Origin: Bacillota bacterium | GTDB lineage: Bacteria > Bacillota > Sulfobacillia > Sulfobacillales > Sulfobacillaceae | DNA length: 64,000 nucleotides | Reading direction: 5' to 3' | Assembly (NCBI GenBank): GCA_026627065.1 | Contig: JAPNUO010000001.1 | Location: 434,001 to 498,000 of the forward strand | Part shown: piece by piece, positions 8,936 to 17,163 of the stretch | Position numbering within the stretch: position 1 is the first letter of the stretch | How the letters are laid out: each line of letters opens with the position of its first letter | Notes under the pieces: generated by a model | What the model was told of the DNA's origin: nothing | Database searches by the model: none | Seen by the model: the letters and a program-made list of their open reading frames with translations, nothing else | Translations under genes and position numbers: made by a program

Positions 8936-9252
8936 TGGCTTTTGTCCCCGTCTTACGCCAGGATGACGTCGTCGAAGGACATCCTCAGCTTGTAACCATC
9001 GATGGCACCGACGTGGCAATCTTTCGGGTCGGACACGAGGTCTTCGCCATTGACGATCTTTGCAGCCATGCGGAGGCCTCGCTGGCCGAGGGCGATCAGC
9101 GCGGCTACATCATCGAATGTCCGCGCCATGGCGGTCGGTTTGATATTCGCACGGGACAGGCTAAACATTTTCCCGCGGTCTCCCCTGTGCGGACGTTTAA
9201 GACCAAAGTCGAAGACGGCCAGATTTTTGTCGATCTAGATTCTTCCGCGTAG
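8935..9252 (+). CDS. Rieske-type [2Fe-2S] ferredoxin
   Basis: Small soluble electron carrier of the dioxygenase-ferredoxin type, 105 residues. The cluster ligands are visible as CSHAEASL and CPRHGGRF (CxH and CxxH). It starts at a GTG that shares one base with the sufB stop, so it is part of the suf transcript. Comparable Rieske ferredoxins end some actinobacterial suf operons. No oxygenase lies nearby, so a role as electron donor in cluster assembly or as a cluster acceptor is inference only. Confidence 0.9.
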   Translation: MAFVPVLRQDDVVEGHPQLVTIDGTDVAIFRVGHEVFAIDDLCSHAEASLAEGDQRGYIIECPRHGGRFDIRTGQAKHFPAVSPVRTFKTKVEDGQIFVDLDSSA

Positions 9253-9278
9253 GCGGCATGGTGCAGCCATGCCCCTAC
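9249..9278. terminator. Hairpin between convergent suf and sigK
   Basis: Two stacked stems of 5 and 7 bp (GTAGG/CCTAC and GGCATGG/CCATGCC) with a one-base bulge span the stop codons of the ferredoxin and sigK genes. No clear T-run follows on either side, so this may stop transcription weakly in both directions or depend on Rho. Confidence 0.5.
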
Positions 9279-10015
9279 GAGGGACGATGGTTGCGCAAGG
9301 AATCGTGGGACAGCAGTTCACGAAGAATTTTTCGCACCGCCCGTTTTTCAATGCGGGAAACGTAACTTCGCGAGATGGCGAGCTTTTGCGCAATGTCCCG
9401 CTGCGTCATGCGCTCATGGCCGTGAAGGCCGAATCGCAACTCGAGGACCAGGCGCTCCTTGGGCGTTAAATCTTTGACAAATTGCCGCACCCAATCCATG
9501 ACCACCGCAGTTTCCACTTCGTCAGCCACGATATCGCTATCGGTTCCCAACACATCGAGCAAGGAGATCTCGTTTCCCTCGCGATCGACACCAATAGGGT
9601 CGTAGAGGCTAACTTCGCGATGCCCTTTTTTCCGCCCGCGAAGATGCATCAGCACCTCATTCTCTATGCAACGCGCGCAATAAGTGGCCAGGCGCACCCC
9701 TTTGGCGGGATCGTAAGTATCAATGCCTTTGATCAGGCCAATGGTGCCAATCGAAATTAAGTCGTCCGGGTCCTCCCCGCTGTGATGATATTTTTTGACC
9801 ACGTGAGCCACTAACCGCAAATTATGTTCGATGAGAAGTTGCCGCGCGCTTAAATCGCCCCGCCGGCAAGCGTCCACTGCCCGTTGCTCCTCATCTTCGG
9901 TTAAGGGCTGGGGAAACGCGTTGCCCCCTATATACCCGGCAAGCCAAATGGCGCCTCTGACCAGAGCCGCCGCCGCCAAAATTAGGGCACCAATGCTACT
10001 CCACACCGTCACCAC
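9275..10015 (-). CDS. sigK: Sporulation sigma factor SigK (pro-sigmaK)
   Basis: Late mother-cell sigma factor. 246 residues. The hydrophobic N-terminal pro-sequence (about residues 1-27) is followed by GGNAFPQPL, matching the Bacillus processing region NNAFPQPL. Region 2 is seen in IEHNLRLVAHVVKKYHHSG and DDLISIGTIGLIKGID, and region 4 in QRDIAQKLAISRSYVSRIEK. The gene is one piece, with no skin-type interruption. Activation by SpoIVFB cleavage is known for the family and inferred here. It marks the organism as an endospore former. Confidence 0.95.
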   Translation of the reverse strand: MVTVWSSIGALILAAAALVRGAIWLAGYIGGNAFPQPLTEDEEQRAVDACRRGDLSARQLLIEHNLRLVAHVVKKYHHSGEDPDDLISIGTIGLIKGIDTYDPAKGVRLATYCARCIENEVLMHLRGRKKGHREVSLYDPIGVDREGNEISLLDVLGTDSDIVADEVETAVVMDWVRQFVKDLTPKERLVLELRFGLHGHERMTQRDIAQKLAISRSYVSRIEKRAVRKILRELLSHDSLRNHRPS

Positions 10016-10406
10016 TCCCTAGGGTCACCGCCCACACGGTCGGAAGAGTCCCAATTAAGCTATGCGACGGCCACGACCATGGTGTCTGTACACTCGCACT
10101 TTTGCCCGGATACCGAGTCGCGGCGCGATGGTGGCCCCCTCGCGAATCTCTCTGGTAACCCCCACCCTAGCCTTCCGCTCCAAATCCCGAGGTTGTCACC
10201 AGATGATTCGCTTCTGTTCTTGGAAGGGCGCGACGGCCTGCAAGACCGTCGAAGGCGGTTTGTCTTGAGCTACCATGGAAGATCTCTAGCGTCGCGCGAG
10301 AGTGGGCCGAGCCCTGGGAGACCGGATGACGGCGAAGATCACGATCCGCGCCTGATCCCCCGCGGTGCATCGCTATTGACCGCCGCGGAGCGTGATGCCT
10401 CACTCC
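10016..10406. other. No gene recognised (upstream of sigK)
   Basis: About 390 bases between the sigK start and an IS3 relic. All frames are short or look like shadows, with no domain. It should hold the sigK promoter on the minus strand, but no convincing sigma-E-type element was identified by eye. Confidence 0.5.
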
Positions 10407-10612
10407 GACCGCGGCCAAGACCCCCAGTGCGGCTGACCAAGCCCGCTTGCGCCGTGACGACATGCAGGCCAGTTTTAGCCGTGCGGGGAACTGCTCGATA
10501 ATGCGTACATCGAATCGTGGCACAGGCTTTTAAAGCTCTATCAGCACCCGCGGCGGACCCGCGACAAGGCGACGTCGGCCATGTTTTCGTCCATCGAGAT
10601 TTTCTCCACGGA
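10407..10612 (+). pseudogene. IS3-family transposase orfB relic
   Basis: A decayed copy of the integrase-core end of an IS3 OrfB. It aligns by eye, base for base over long stretches, with 59951-60165: shared blocks include ATGCAGGCCAGT, GATAATGCGT and ATCGAATCGTGGCACAG. Several indels break the frame, so no active product is possible. It marks old IS3 activity at the border of the accessory region. Confidence 0.75.
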
Positions 10613-11000
10613 TGGTGGGAGTCAAGATCCGGGCTGACAAATGCCGACCAGGCCAGGCTGGCTATCCCCCTCGCGGACGGGCGCCCGCAGGACCATGCCG
10701 GGCTCCGCCGCCCGTCAGGGGTGCCTGGCCCGACGGCGGTCGTCCGCGATCATGGTCGGCCACTCGGCCCGCGCGACGCATTAGGCGAGGATGAAGGGTG
10801 GCCCACGCGCTCCCTCCCCCAGGGGGCGAGGGGAGGAATGCCCGAGACACCGACGCCGGTGAATGTTTGATGCCGCTCGGTCAACGGGGACGGCGCCAGG
10901 CGCCGCCGTGTCCCCCCGCGAGGTCAGATACTGTCATCAAAGGCGCGGAGTGGCGTTTCCGGGGTGCGGATCGCCCACCCAGCCGCTTCCCCGAACGCGT
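10613..11000. other. No gene recognised (IS border)
   Basis: About 390 GC-rich bases between an IS3 relic and a peptidase-like fragment. Frames are open through composition only; no motifs, repeats or promoter were recognised. Confidence 0.4.
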
Positions 11001-11250
11001 GATGCCCAATCGCGGGCCCGTGGCGCCGGAAGAAGTGATTGCCGAAACCACGGCTTTCGTCCTGGCCGCGCAGTTCGGGATGGACACCACCGCGTATTCG
11101 CTGCCCTATGTCGGCCATTGGGCGCAGGGTCAGCCTGAAGCGGTCCGGGCCGTCACCCAAGAGATCGCCCGTCGGGTGCGGGTGCTGTTGACGGCCCTCG
11201 CCCCGGTGTTCCCGGATGCGGAAGTCGAGCCGCTGTCGCCGGCCAGTTAG
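11001..11250 (+). pseudogene. C-terminal fragment of ArdC/ImmA-like protein
   Basis: The last 82 residues read like the C-terminus of ArdC-type antirestriction or ImmA-like zincins found on plasmids and integrative elements: EEVIAETTAFVLAAQFGMDT, then TAYSLPYVGHWAQG and a final helical stretch. The HExxH zinc site expected upstream is not present, so the gene is truncated at its 5' side. Family assignment is tentative. It sits 60 nt before a toxin operon. Confidence 0.45.
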
Positions 11251-11260
11251 GTTTTGGCGA

Positions 11261-11290
11261 CCATCGGCCTTACCGCCGATGGGATATAAT
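11261..11290 (+). promoter_or_regulatory. Operator dyad and -10 of the AbiEii-like operon
   Basis: A perfect dyad CCATCGGC-N6-GCCGATGG spans 11261-11282, with TATAAT at 11285-11290 directly after it. No good -35 was seen. The layout, a palindrome touching the -10 and 18 nt before the first start codon, suggests autoregulation, as is usual for toxin-antitoxin operons. Inferred. Confidence 0.55.
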
Positions 11291-11307
11291 AATGAAAGGA
11301 AGGAGCG

Positions 11308-11745
11308 ATGATGGTGCACGAAGCCATGTTGCCCCCGGGCACTGCGGCGGTGGCCCAACTTTTATCCGAGTGGCGGGCCATGGACCAGTTTTATTTGGCC
11401 GGTGGCACCGCGTTGGCGTTGCATCTCGGCCATCGTCAATCCCGCGATTTAGATTTCTTTACGCGAGATCCCCAAGACCGGCTTCCCGATCTCCCGGATG
11501 TGGATCGCGTTGTGGCCCGTTTCCAAACCGTTGAATGGGAACTCAAGACGGCGGACCAAATCCAATGTCGGCTTGACGGGGTATCGGTGACTTTCTTGGC
11601 GTATCCGTTCCCTCATCGCTTCCCCTTTCAGCCTTGGCGCGGCTTGGCTGTCGCTGACGCCCGGGATATTGCCGTGCAAAAAGCCTATACGGTGGGGCCC
11701 CGCGCTCAAGCCCGGGATTATTTGGATTTGCATGCTATTCTCTGA
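11308..11745 (+). CDS. AbiEii-like nucleotidyltransferase, N-terminal part
   Basis: The first 145 residues of an AbiEii/AbiGii-type nucleotidyltransferase, the toxin of type IV-like abortive-infection modules. The core motif is FYLAGGTALALHLGHRQSRD followed by LDFFTRD, giving the GG and DxD catalytic pattern. RDIAVQKAYTV and ARDYLDLHAIL match the conserved middle of the family. The frame ends at TGA 11743-11745, where homologues normally continue; the missing C-terminal half is the next, overlapping frame (-1). AAGGAG precedes clustered start codons at 11308, 11311 and 11314, so the exact start is open. Confidence 0.8.
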   Translation: MMVHEAMLPPGTAAVAQLLSEWRAMDQFYLAGGTALALHLGHRQSRDLDFFTRDPQDRLPDLPDVDRVVARFQTVEWELKTADQIQCRLDGVSVTFLAYPFPHRFPFQPWRGLAVADARDIAVQKAYTVGPRAQARDYLDLHAIL

Positions 11746-11999
11746 TGCGGGGCATCGCAAGTCTGGAGGATCTGCTCGCTTGGGCTCACGAAACCTATCG
11801 CGGAGCCTTCTCGCCGCGATTGTTTCTCCAACAACTCACGTATACGGCGGACCTCCCCGACCGGGACACCGCGTTAGCCCTTTTGGTGAACCCGACCTCG
11901 TTTGATGCCGTGGCTGCCGACTTGGCTCGGATGGTTCGTGATTGGTCTGTGCGGCGCTTTCGGCAGGAACCACCACGGCCCCGAGGGCCCCGGCTATGA
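11745..11999 (+). CDS. AbiEii-like nucleotidyltransferase, C-terminal part
   Basis: 84 residues beginning at an ATG that overlaps the preceding stop (TGATG). SLEDLLAWAHETYRGAFSPR and FLQQLTYTADLPDRDTALAL are what follows DLxxL in intact AbiEii-family proteins, so this is the second half of the same protein in the -1 frame. Either the toxin is broken, or it is made as two coupled chains or by frameshifting. No slippery heptamer is seen at the junction. It ends with an ATGA overlap onto the next gene. Confidence 0.65.
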   Translation: MRGIASLEDLLAWAHETYRGAFSPRLFLQQLTYTADLPDRDTALALLVNPTSFDAVAADLARMVRDWSVRRFRQEPPRPRGPRL

Positions 12000-12325
12000 G
12001 CTTACCCCCGGCGATTCAACGCCTCTTTTACCGCTATCATGCGGACCGTCTGGATCCGGATCGCCATGCCGCGATCATTATTCCCACGGTGCTGGCGGAC
12101 GGTGCCCTCGACGACTGGGATTGGCTTTTTCGCGTGTATGGATGGGACACCCTTGCGGCCTGGATTGCCCAACCGGCCCATCGTGATTTGCTTCCACCGC
12201 CCATGGCCGCTTTTTGGACGCTGATCCTCCTGGGCACGCCCGAGACTTCACCGCGGTGGGGCGGCCCGCGGCGGACTGTGCCACCCGAGGCCCTGCCCGA
12301 GTGGTTTCCCGACGCCTTGCGTTAG
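11996..12325 (+). CDS. Partner of the AbiEii-like toxin (putative antitoxin)
   Basis: 109 residues from an ATG that overlaps the previous stop by 4 nt. Content: PAIQRLFYRYHADRLDPDRH, ADGALDDWDWLFRVYGWDTL, then a helical tail ending in PMAAFWTLIL. This resembles the small helical proteins (DUF6922-like) that travel with AbiEii nucleotidyltransferases and are taken to be antitoxins. No DNA-binding domain is obvious. The role rests on family memory and operon position. The frame is intact. Confidence 0.55.
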   Translation: MSLPPAIQRLFYRYHADRLDPDRHAAIIIPTVLADGALDDWDWLFRVYGWDTLAAWIAQPAHRDLLPPPMAAFWTLILLGTPETSPRWGGPRRTVPPEALPEWFPDALR

Positions 12326-12362
12326 GCAAGCCGCCCTCCTTCCGTATCCCCTATTTGCCCAG

Positions 12363-13028
12363 TTGTCTTTGCCGGAGCCGGCTGGCCCGTCCTCGATGGC
12401 TTTTGTCTCCCCAGCGCAGGGCGTGCTGGTGGGTGGGCCGGGCGGTGGGGTGACCGAAGTGGGAATGTTCACGCGGGACAGCGGAAAGCGTTGGTTGGGG
12501 CTGCCTACTTTGACCGCTGAGCCCCAGAAGCTCGGCGCCTCCTTGACTGTGACTCAAGCGGCCTGGCTTTCGCCCCGGACAGTGATGGTGGTCAACGGCT
12601 ACTGGACGGAGCGTCGTTATAAGAACTGGCCTATCCTTGAAGTCATGACTCTCTCCCTCTCGCATCGGACCTGGCACCGCATCCGGTTGCCTGTGCAGGG
12701 ATTGGAGGGCACTGCGCTGGGCCCCTCCGATCCCACGGCCGCCGCGGTGGTTGCGCGAGAACGGGGGTATTTTGCCTCGCATGCGGATCGGATGGATGAT
12801 CCCCGGTATCGTCGCCTCGGGCTGCCCATCGGGTTGGGGACGGTGGAAAGTGCCTGCAAAGTCGTGTGGAAACAACGGCTCAGTCAGGGCGGCATGCGCT
12901 GGCGCCGAGCGGGGGCCCAAGCGGTGGCCACGCTCCGGGCGTGGTCTCGCTCGGGCCGCTGGACGGAGCTCTGGGCCAGTGACCCGCTCCGGCAGCAGGT
13001 GCCGCTCCGCCGGCGTTGTACCGCGTGA
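12363..13028 (+). pseudogene. Chimera: beta-propeller fragment joined to ISKra4 transposase end
   Basis: An open frame of 221 residues made of two unrelated pieces. Residues 1 to about 132 look like a BNR/YCF48-type propeller fragment (GVLVGGPGGGVTEVGMFTRD, then a WLSPRTVMVVNG strand). From about residue 133 it is the C-terminus of an ISKra4-type transposase: RYRRLGLPIGLGTVESACK, then GGMRWRRAGAQAVATLRA. The junction is in frame, but neither part is complete. Best read as an IS insertion followed by deletion; expression is doubtful. Confidence 0.7.
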
Positions 13029-13138
13029 TCACAATGGTGAAGCGCGCCCCCTGCTCCCGGCTCCTGTACACTGAATTCATGGATTCTGGTACGATAGAAA
13101 CAAACGCCTAAGCATCAAAAAAGGGAGGCATGACTCCT

Positions 13139-13533
13139 ATGGCCGAGGCCCAGCATGCAAAAAAATCGTGAAAGGCGATACGCAGACGGGCCGTGTTCGC
13201 TCACGCCGGCTGAACTCGGCTTCGATTCGCCCTGGCCTGCGCCGCGGGGGCGACGTGCTGTTAACGCAATTAGCGAACGAGTGGGGAGGAATTGCCCCTC
13301 GGGTGCTCGAGGTGTTGGCCAACAAGCACCATATCCCTCTGCGGAAGACCGATGGCGGAGTCTGGGTCAGTGCGTGGACCCGGCGCAAGCTGGCTCGCCT
13401 TCCCGAAGTACAAAGGATGCGCCAAATGGCTGCGTTAGATGATCTTGGCGGCGATTTGACAGAGGTCGAGCTCCATGTCCTCTCGACGACGCAACCGGGA
13501 CAACTCCCTTGGACAAGGAAGCCGAAACAATAA
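13139..13533 (+). CDS. Putative antitoxin of a PIN module, requires -1 frameshift
   Basis: A well-placed GGAGG precedes ATG 13139, but that frame stops after 10 codons (TGA 13169). The long frame, 121 residues from a GTG at 13168 that has no ribosome site, is joined to it by the heptamer A_AAA_AAA at 13159-13165, in exactly the phase of a canonical -1 slippery site. The joined product begins MAEAQHAKKIVKGDTQTG and has a helix-turn-helix-like middle (LLTQLANEWGGIAPRVLEVL). It overlaps the PIN gene downstream, which suggests antitoxin. A simple inactivating indel in the A-tract is the alternative. Confidence 0.6.
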
Positions 13534-13985
13534 TTCGCGCTGTTTGCGATACCAGTGTGTTAGTCCCCAGTCGCTATCGAAAGAAGTTCCATCAAGCGGC
13601 GGAGGCGGGTTTGTTCGTCCCCATGTGGTCCCCGTGGATTATTGGGGAATTGTATCGCGTGCTAAGCTGGAAGTGGGCCGAAACCCACGGGACTACCGAC
13701 GAACAATGGCGCGTTTGCTCCGAAAAAGCCAACACCATGATGTTATTGCTTGAACAGTGCTGGACGCTGGTCGATAGCCGACAGCCTTGGCCTCTTGCAT
13801 GGTCCAGCTTGGAAGACGAGTTCGATAAGCCGGTTTTTGCTACGGCCGTTCGCGGCGGGGCCCACTACGTTGTTTCTAACAACACCCACGATTTCCTGCC
13901 GGCGAATAAACAGGGGCGCCACGTATGGCAGGGAATCGAGTACATGACGGCCCCGGTTTTTCTATCCGACGTACTACGCATCTAA
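13509..13985 (+). CDS. PIN-domain ribonuclease (toxin-like)
   Basis: 158 residues from a TTG start, overlapping the putative antitoxin by 25 nt. PIN-fold acidic residues are visible: D14 in AVCDTSVLVP, E47 in SPWIIGELYRVL, D106 in EDEFDKPVFATAV, and D128 in VVSNNTHDFLP. This is the order expected for a metal-dependent endoribonuclease of the VapC-like superfamily. The gene is intact. Target RNA is unknown. Chromosomal toxin-antitoxin function is inferred from the gene pair. Confidence 0.8.
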   Translation: MDKEAETIIRAVCDTSVLVPSRYRKKFHQAAEAGLFVPMWSPWIIGELYRVLSWKWAETHGTTDEQWRVCSEKANTMMLLLEQCWTLVDSRQPWPLAWSSLEDEFDKPVFATAVRGGAHYVVSNNTHDFLPANKQGRHVWQGIEYMTAPVFLSDVLRI

Positions 13986-14126
13986 GGCAAGGAGAATCAA
14001 ACCAGGATTGTCCCGTTATGTTTGTTATAAAGTGAGTGATTCCTCGTCGGCGATGCAAATGGTTTCAGCCGAATCCTCGCCCATAGGGGGAGCATTGCCA
14101 TCCACGCAAAATGAAATGGGCCGCGG

Positions 14127-14735
14127 TCACTTGTCAGGCCTCGCTGTGCCCCACCGCGGGCGGGCTTGACGGGGGCGCCTCCACACCCGCCGCGGTCCAG
14201 GCCCAGGCCACTTGCACCCACGCCCAATCGGCGTGGCGAGTGCCCGTGGGCGGCCGCCACGTGGTGGGCCAGGCCGGCCACGGCCAGCCCCACGCCTGCC
14301 ATATTGTTGGACAATGAGCTGCCGAAACCGCGGCGCCGCCGCCAGCCAGCGGCCGACATGCCGCCGGAGCCAATGGTGCGGCCACGCGCCGGCGCGCTCG
14401 ACCTGGGCCCATGATTGTCCGTGAATGGCGACCGCATGGCCCAGCGTGACCAGCAGCCAGGTTGCCGCCGGGTCATACGGGATCAGCCAAGGCGGAAAAC
14501 AGGTCTCCACGGTGTGGCAGATCCGACACCGCAAGCGCAACAGCGCCAAGCGATCCCAGCACCCCGGGGCCCAGACCACCCAACGGGCCCGCCAACTGTG
14601 ACGTTCACGCGGGTGCCCACACTGGGGACACCCCAGGACGAGGGTGGTCAAAAACGTGCGGTAGAGTTGTTCGACGGTGGCAAAATCGCGGTGACTATCC
14701 ATGCGCAAGTCACTCAATGCGCTTTTGACCACCAT
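14127..14735 (-). pseudogene. Zinc-ribbon transposase-like protein (DUF6431 type), probably frameshifted
   Basis: About 140 good residues: a zinc ribbon with CPQCGHPRERHSW and RLRCRICHTVETCFP, then FPPWLIPYDPAATWLLVTL and a HTH-like stretch RAGAWPHHWLRRHVGRWLAA. This is the N-terminal layout of DUF6431-type proteins, which accompany insertion elements. After about residue 142 the frame turns into low-complexity Arg/Gly/Pro, while the -1 frame continues with tryptophan-rich plausible protein (HADWAWVQVAWAWTAAGVE). A frameshift near 14310 is likely. Confidence 0.55.
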
Positions 14736-14964
14736 CCGGTCCGTCGCTCTGAACAGTTGAGCACTGAAAGATCAGGGGTTGAGCCACGCGGCGACTCGTG
14801 AGGACGCCCCTCCAAAAAGGAGAGCGGGCCATGCCTCAGATCCGGGACAGCACCATTGCCGCGGTCGTAGTTCAGTCTCTTCGCTTCACGACGAAGCGGC
14901 CCGATGGCTGACCACAAAACACCCCCCATGGGAAAAGCCGGACACTCGTTGGAACACGGATCAT

Positions 14965-16431
14965 TTAATAACGTCCTGCATCTCCTTGGGATCGAAGAGA
15001 TGCCCGGTAGGAATTTAAATCGATCGCATATGCCCAGCGGACTTCCGCCCCTGAAGGCGTGGTACGGACCAGACACGAAACTTTAGAAGGTCCGTCTGAA
15101 AGAACCTTCACCAACACCGTACGATTCGCTTTCGCTGTGGGGACCACCGCGTATGGAACGAATACACCCGTTTGCGAACCCACCTGGATGGGACGACCAA
15201 AACGATTGAGTAGTATTGTAAATGCCTCCAAGGGGTTAGCCATGACGGCATCTATATTAGGTTCACTCATGAAAAGCTTGAAACCGGACGTTAATTGGGG
15301 TTTTTCACCTTGCCGACGTACAACCTCGATAAGCAACACGTAAGGCCTTCGACCCAGTGTGATTTTGCGCATGAAAAGAGAAACCTCCACACCCCCAAAG
15401 TCGAACGATTGCGTGGCGTCAGGAGATTTGATGGTTTCCACCGCATGCCCGAGGCGAATTCCATCGGTAAATTCGTTTTCGGATCGAAATTGCTGCGTTA
15501 TTTCTAGATTGTCGGTTATGAAGCGCCCTACGTTCAGACCAGGCATACCCGAGTAGGTTATCCATAGTGTCACAGTCATGCCAAGGTCCCAGAAGGCATC
15601 TATGAGTGTCAGTGGTTGTCTGGCATGAGCGTGTTTTAGGAGCAAGGACCTTCGCCGGGGGGCGTACAGCGCCGGTCGCCCGGGTTCCGCCAATACGAAA
15701 TAATCGTCCCAGCAAACAACGACTTGTGCGACACTTCTGTTCACGTTTCCAGCAATAGCCTGGGCTACAGCATCTACGTACGGCCTAACGTCCGACGGTA
15801 TCATGTCATCAAATGAGGCGCGGACGTCGTCGCGCTCAATGTAGAGCAATAAGCAACCTGCGTCCGTGGGGCTCTTTGATTTGATCTGGGAGTTGGCCTT
15901 TTGAATGACTTTGGCGACGCGCGCAATGGACGACCCTCGATGAATCCGCTTCACTTCAGCCCATGTGGGATGGTCATCGCCAATGCGAAGGTCTGGCATC
16001 CCTTCCAATTCACAAAGAGTGACGGATACGGACTCGCTGCGGCGTTTCAACCAGCCCCAGAAGAATAATTCGGTGATGACATCGTCGAACAACTCTGGTC
16101 TTTCGAGTCTCGAGCAGATGAAAGTTCGCAGCGTTTCGTTGGGCAAGAAGGACCAATACTCCCCGCCTTGCGCATCGTCTGCCCACGTACTGCGGTCCAT
16201 CAAGAAGCCCGCTACTTCTCGAACAGCACTTAGTTCGTTCTGGGGACTGATTCGGCCTCCGGTCAACAAGATTTCTTTAATGGTTTGATATCGGCGCACA
16301 GCCGGATGCTCCGGGTGTTTTCGGGCTAGACGCTCAAGACCTACGTCGGAGAACATGGCCTCAAGAATGTTCACCTGTTCCGAAAGTTCGTCGATAAACA
16401 AACGAGGACTCCAGTCTTTAACCATAGACAT
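14965..16431 (-). CDS. Large accessory protein with PD-(D/E)XK-like segment
   Basis: 488 residues from an ATG with GGAG 6 nt upstream; a GTG lies 12 nt earlier. No complete family was recognised. Residues about 125-205 resemble a PD-(D/E)XK nuclease core: hydrophobic helix FFWGWLKRR, then GMPDLRIGDDHPTWAEVKRI (D...ExK), then RVAKVIQKANSQIKSKSP, the helix that usually follows the ExK strand. The N-terminus is helical (LFIDELSEQVNILEAMF); the C-terminal 280 residues are unassigned. It stands alone between IS debris, as defence or mobile-element cargo often does. No membrane segment. Function unknown. Confidence 0.6.
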   Translation of the reverse strand: MSMVKDWSPRLFIDELSEQVNILEAMFSDVGLERLARKHPEHPAVRRYQTIKEILLTGGRISPQNELSAVREVAGFLMDRSTWADDAQGGEYWSFLPNETLRTFICSRLERPELFDDVITELFFWGWLKRRSESVSVTLCELEGMPDLRIGDDHPTWAEVKRIHRGSSIARVAKVIQKANSQIKSKSPTDAGCLLLYIERDDVRASFDDMIPSDVRPYVDAVAQAIAGNVNRSVAQVVVCWDDYFVLAEPGRPALYAPRRRSLLLKHAHARQPLTLIDAFWDLGMTVTLWITYSGMPGLNVGRFITDNLEITQQFRSENEFTDGIRLGHAVETIKSPDATQSFDFGGVEVSLFMRKITLGRRPYVLLIEVVRRQGEKPQLTSGFKLFMSEPNIDAVMANPLEAFTILLNRFGRPIQVGSQTGVFVPYAVVPTAKANRTVLVKVLSDGPSKVSCLVRTTPSGAEVRWAYAIDLNSYRASLRSQGDAGRY

Positions 16432-17163
16432 CTGCGTCTCCACCAGTTCCGTTCCCGCTTAAGCGTACAACACGAATTTGCACATTGGTAGAAATTCATC
16501 CAAATTAATTAGCGATAAAAATAACAGACTATCCGGCCCGAATGTGCATTAGTGATTGGCTCGTTATTGGTGCGCAATGTGGGACGCATCGGCGCGACAA
16601 GCAGACTTCCGCCTACTGCATTTTTCTTTCCGTTACTACCCGAACCCCAACCTCGAACCGTTCTTTAATGTCTCCCACACGGCATGGAAAGACATCATTA
16701 CATCCTTGCGTCATGACTAGCCCATCCAGCGAAAGCGGATGGGCTGTATACTCCAATTGAGCGGGCATGTTTGCCCCGATCGGCCCCCTTTGGGCGTGCC
16801 ATGTTTGCGGTCAGCCGCCTTTCGGCGAGCTGAACCCCAAGGGGGTGGGGCCGATGAGTCTCCATCTGACCGCGCCAGTGGCTTTAGCCGTTGTCGGGTT
16901 GATTGGGCGATGGCTTGTCATGCGTCGCAAAAAGTAATCCGCACGGGACAGCACCCCGGCGGATTACCATGATAATCGGTTAATGTGCTTGTCGATCGCA
17001 GACGTGGAGCTCTGCCCGGTGTCCGGCACCACCCGGATGCCGGGCATCTGGATTACTATCCCTAATGTATCGCATTTTCATGCCCTCCGCAAATCGCGCC
17101 CGACCGTCCCCGGTCGGGCGTTTGGTGTTTTGCGCCCATTTTGCCGAAAGGATGTCTCGCGTA
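16432..17163. other. Intergenic region, hairpins and one possible tiny ORF
   Basis: About 730 bases without a recognised gene. It holds a stable hairpin at 16719-16745 (AGCCCATCC arm, GAAA loop) and a terminator-like hairpin at 17098-17130. A 27-codon frame at 16855-16938 (MSLHLTAPVALAVVGLIG, then a basic end) would be a single membrane helix; it has no clear ribosome site, so it is only noted. Confidence 0.4.
17098..17130 (+). terminator. Terminator-like hairpin upstream of dnaN relic
   Basis: A perfect 8-bp stem GCCCGACC/GGTCGGGC with a 6-nt loop is followed by a T-rich tail (GTTTGGTGTTTT). It would end transcription entering the dnaN-like relic from the left, or act as an attenuator. Confidence 0.5.

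Noticed and set aside
9275..10015. A skin-like element interrupting sigK
   Set aside because: The sigK frame is continuous from pro-sequence to region 4.
11743..11745. TGA within the AbiEii-like gene as a recoded codon
   Set aside because: The same frame after the TGA gives no family-like sequence; the continuation is in the -1 frame.
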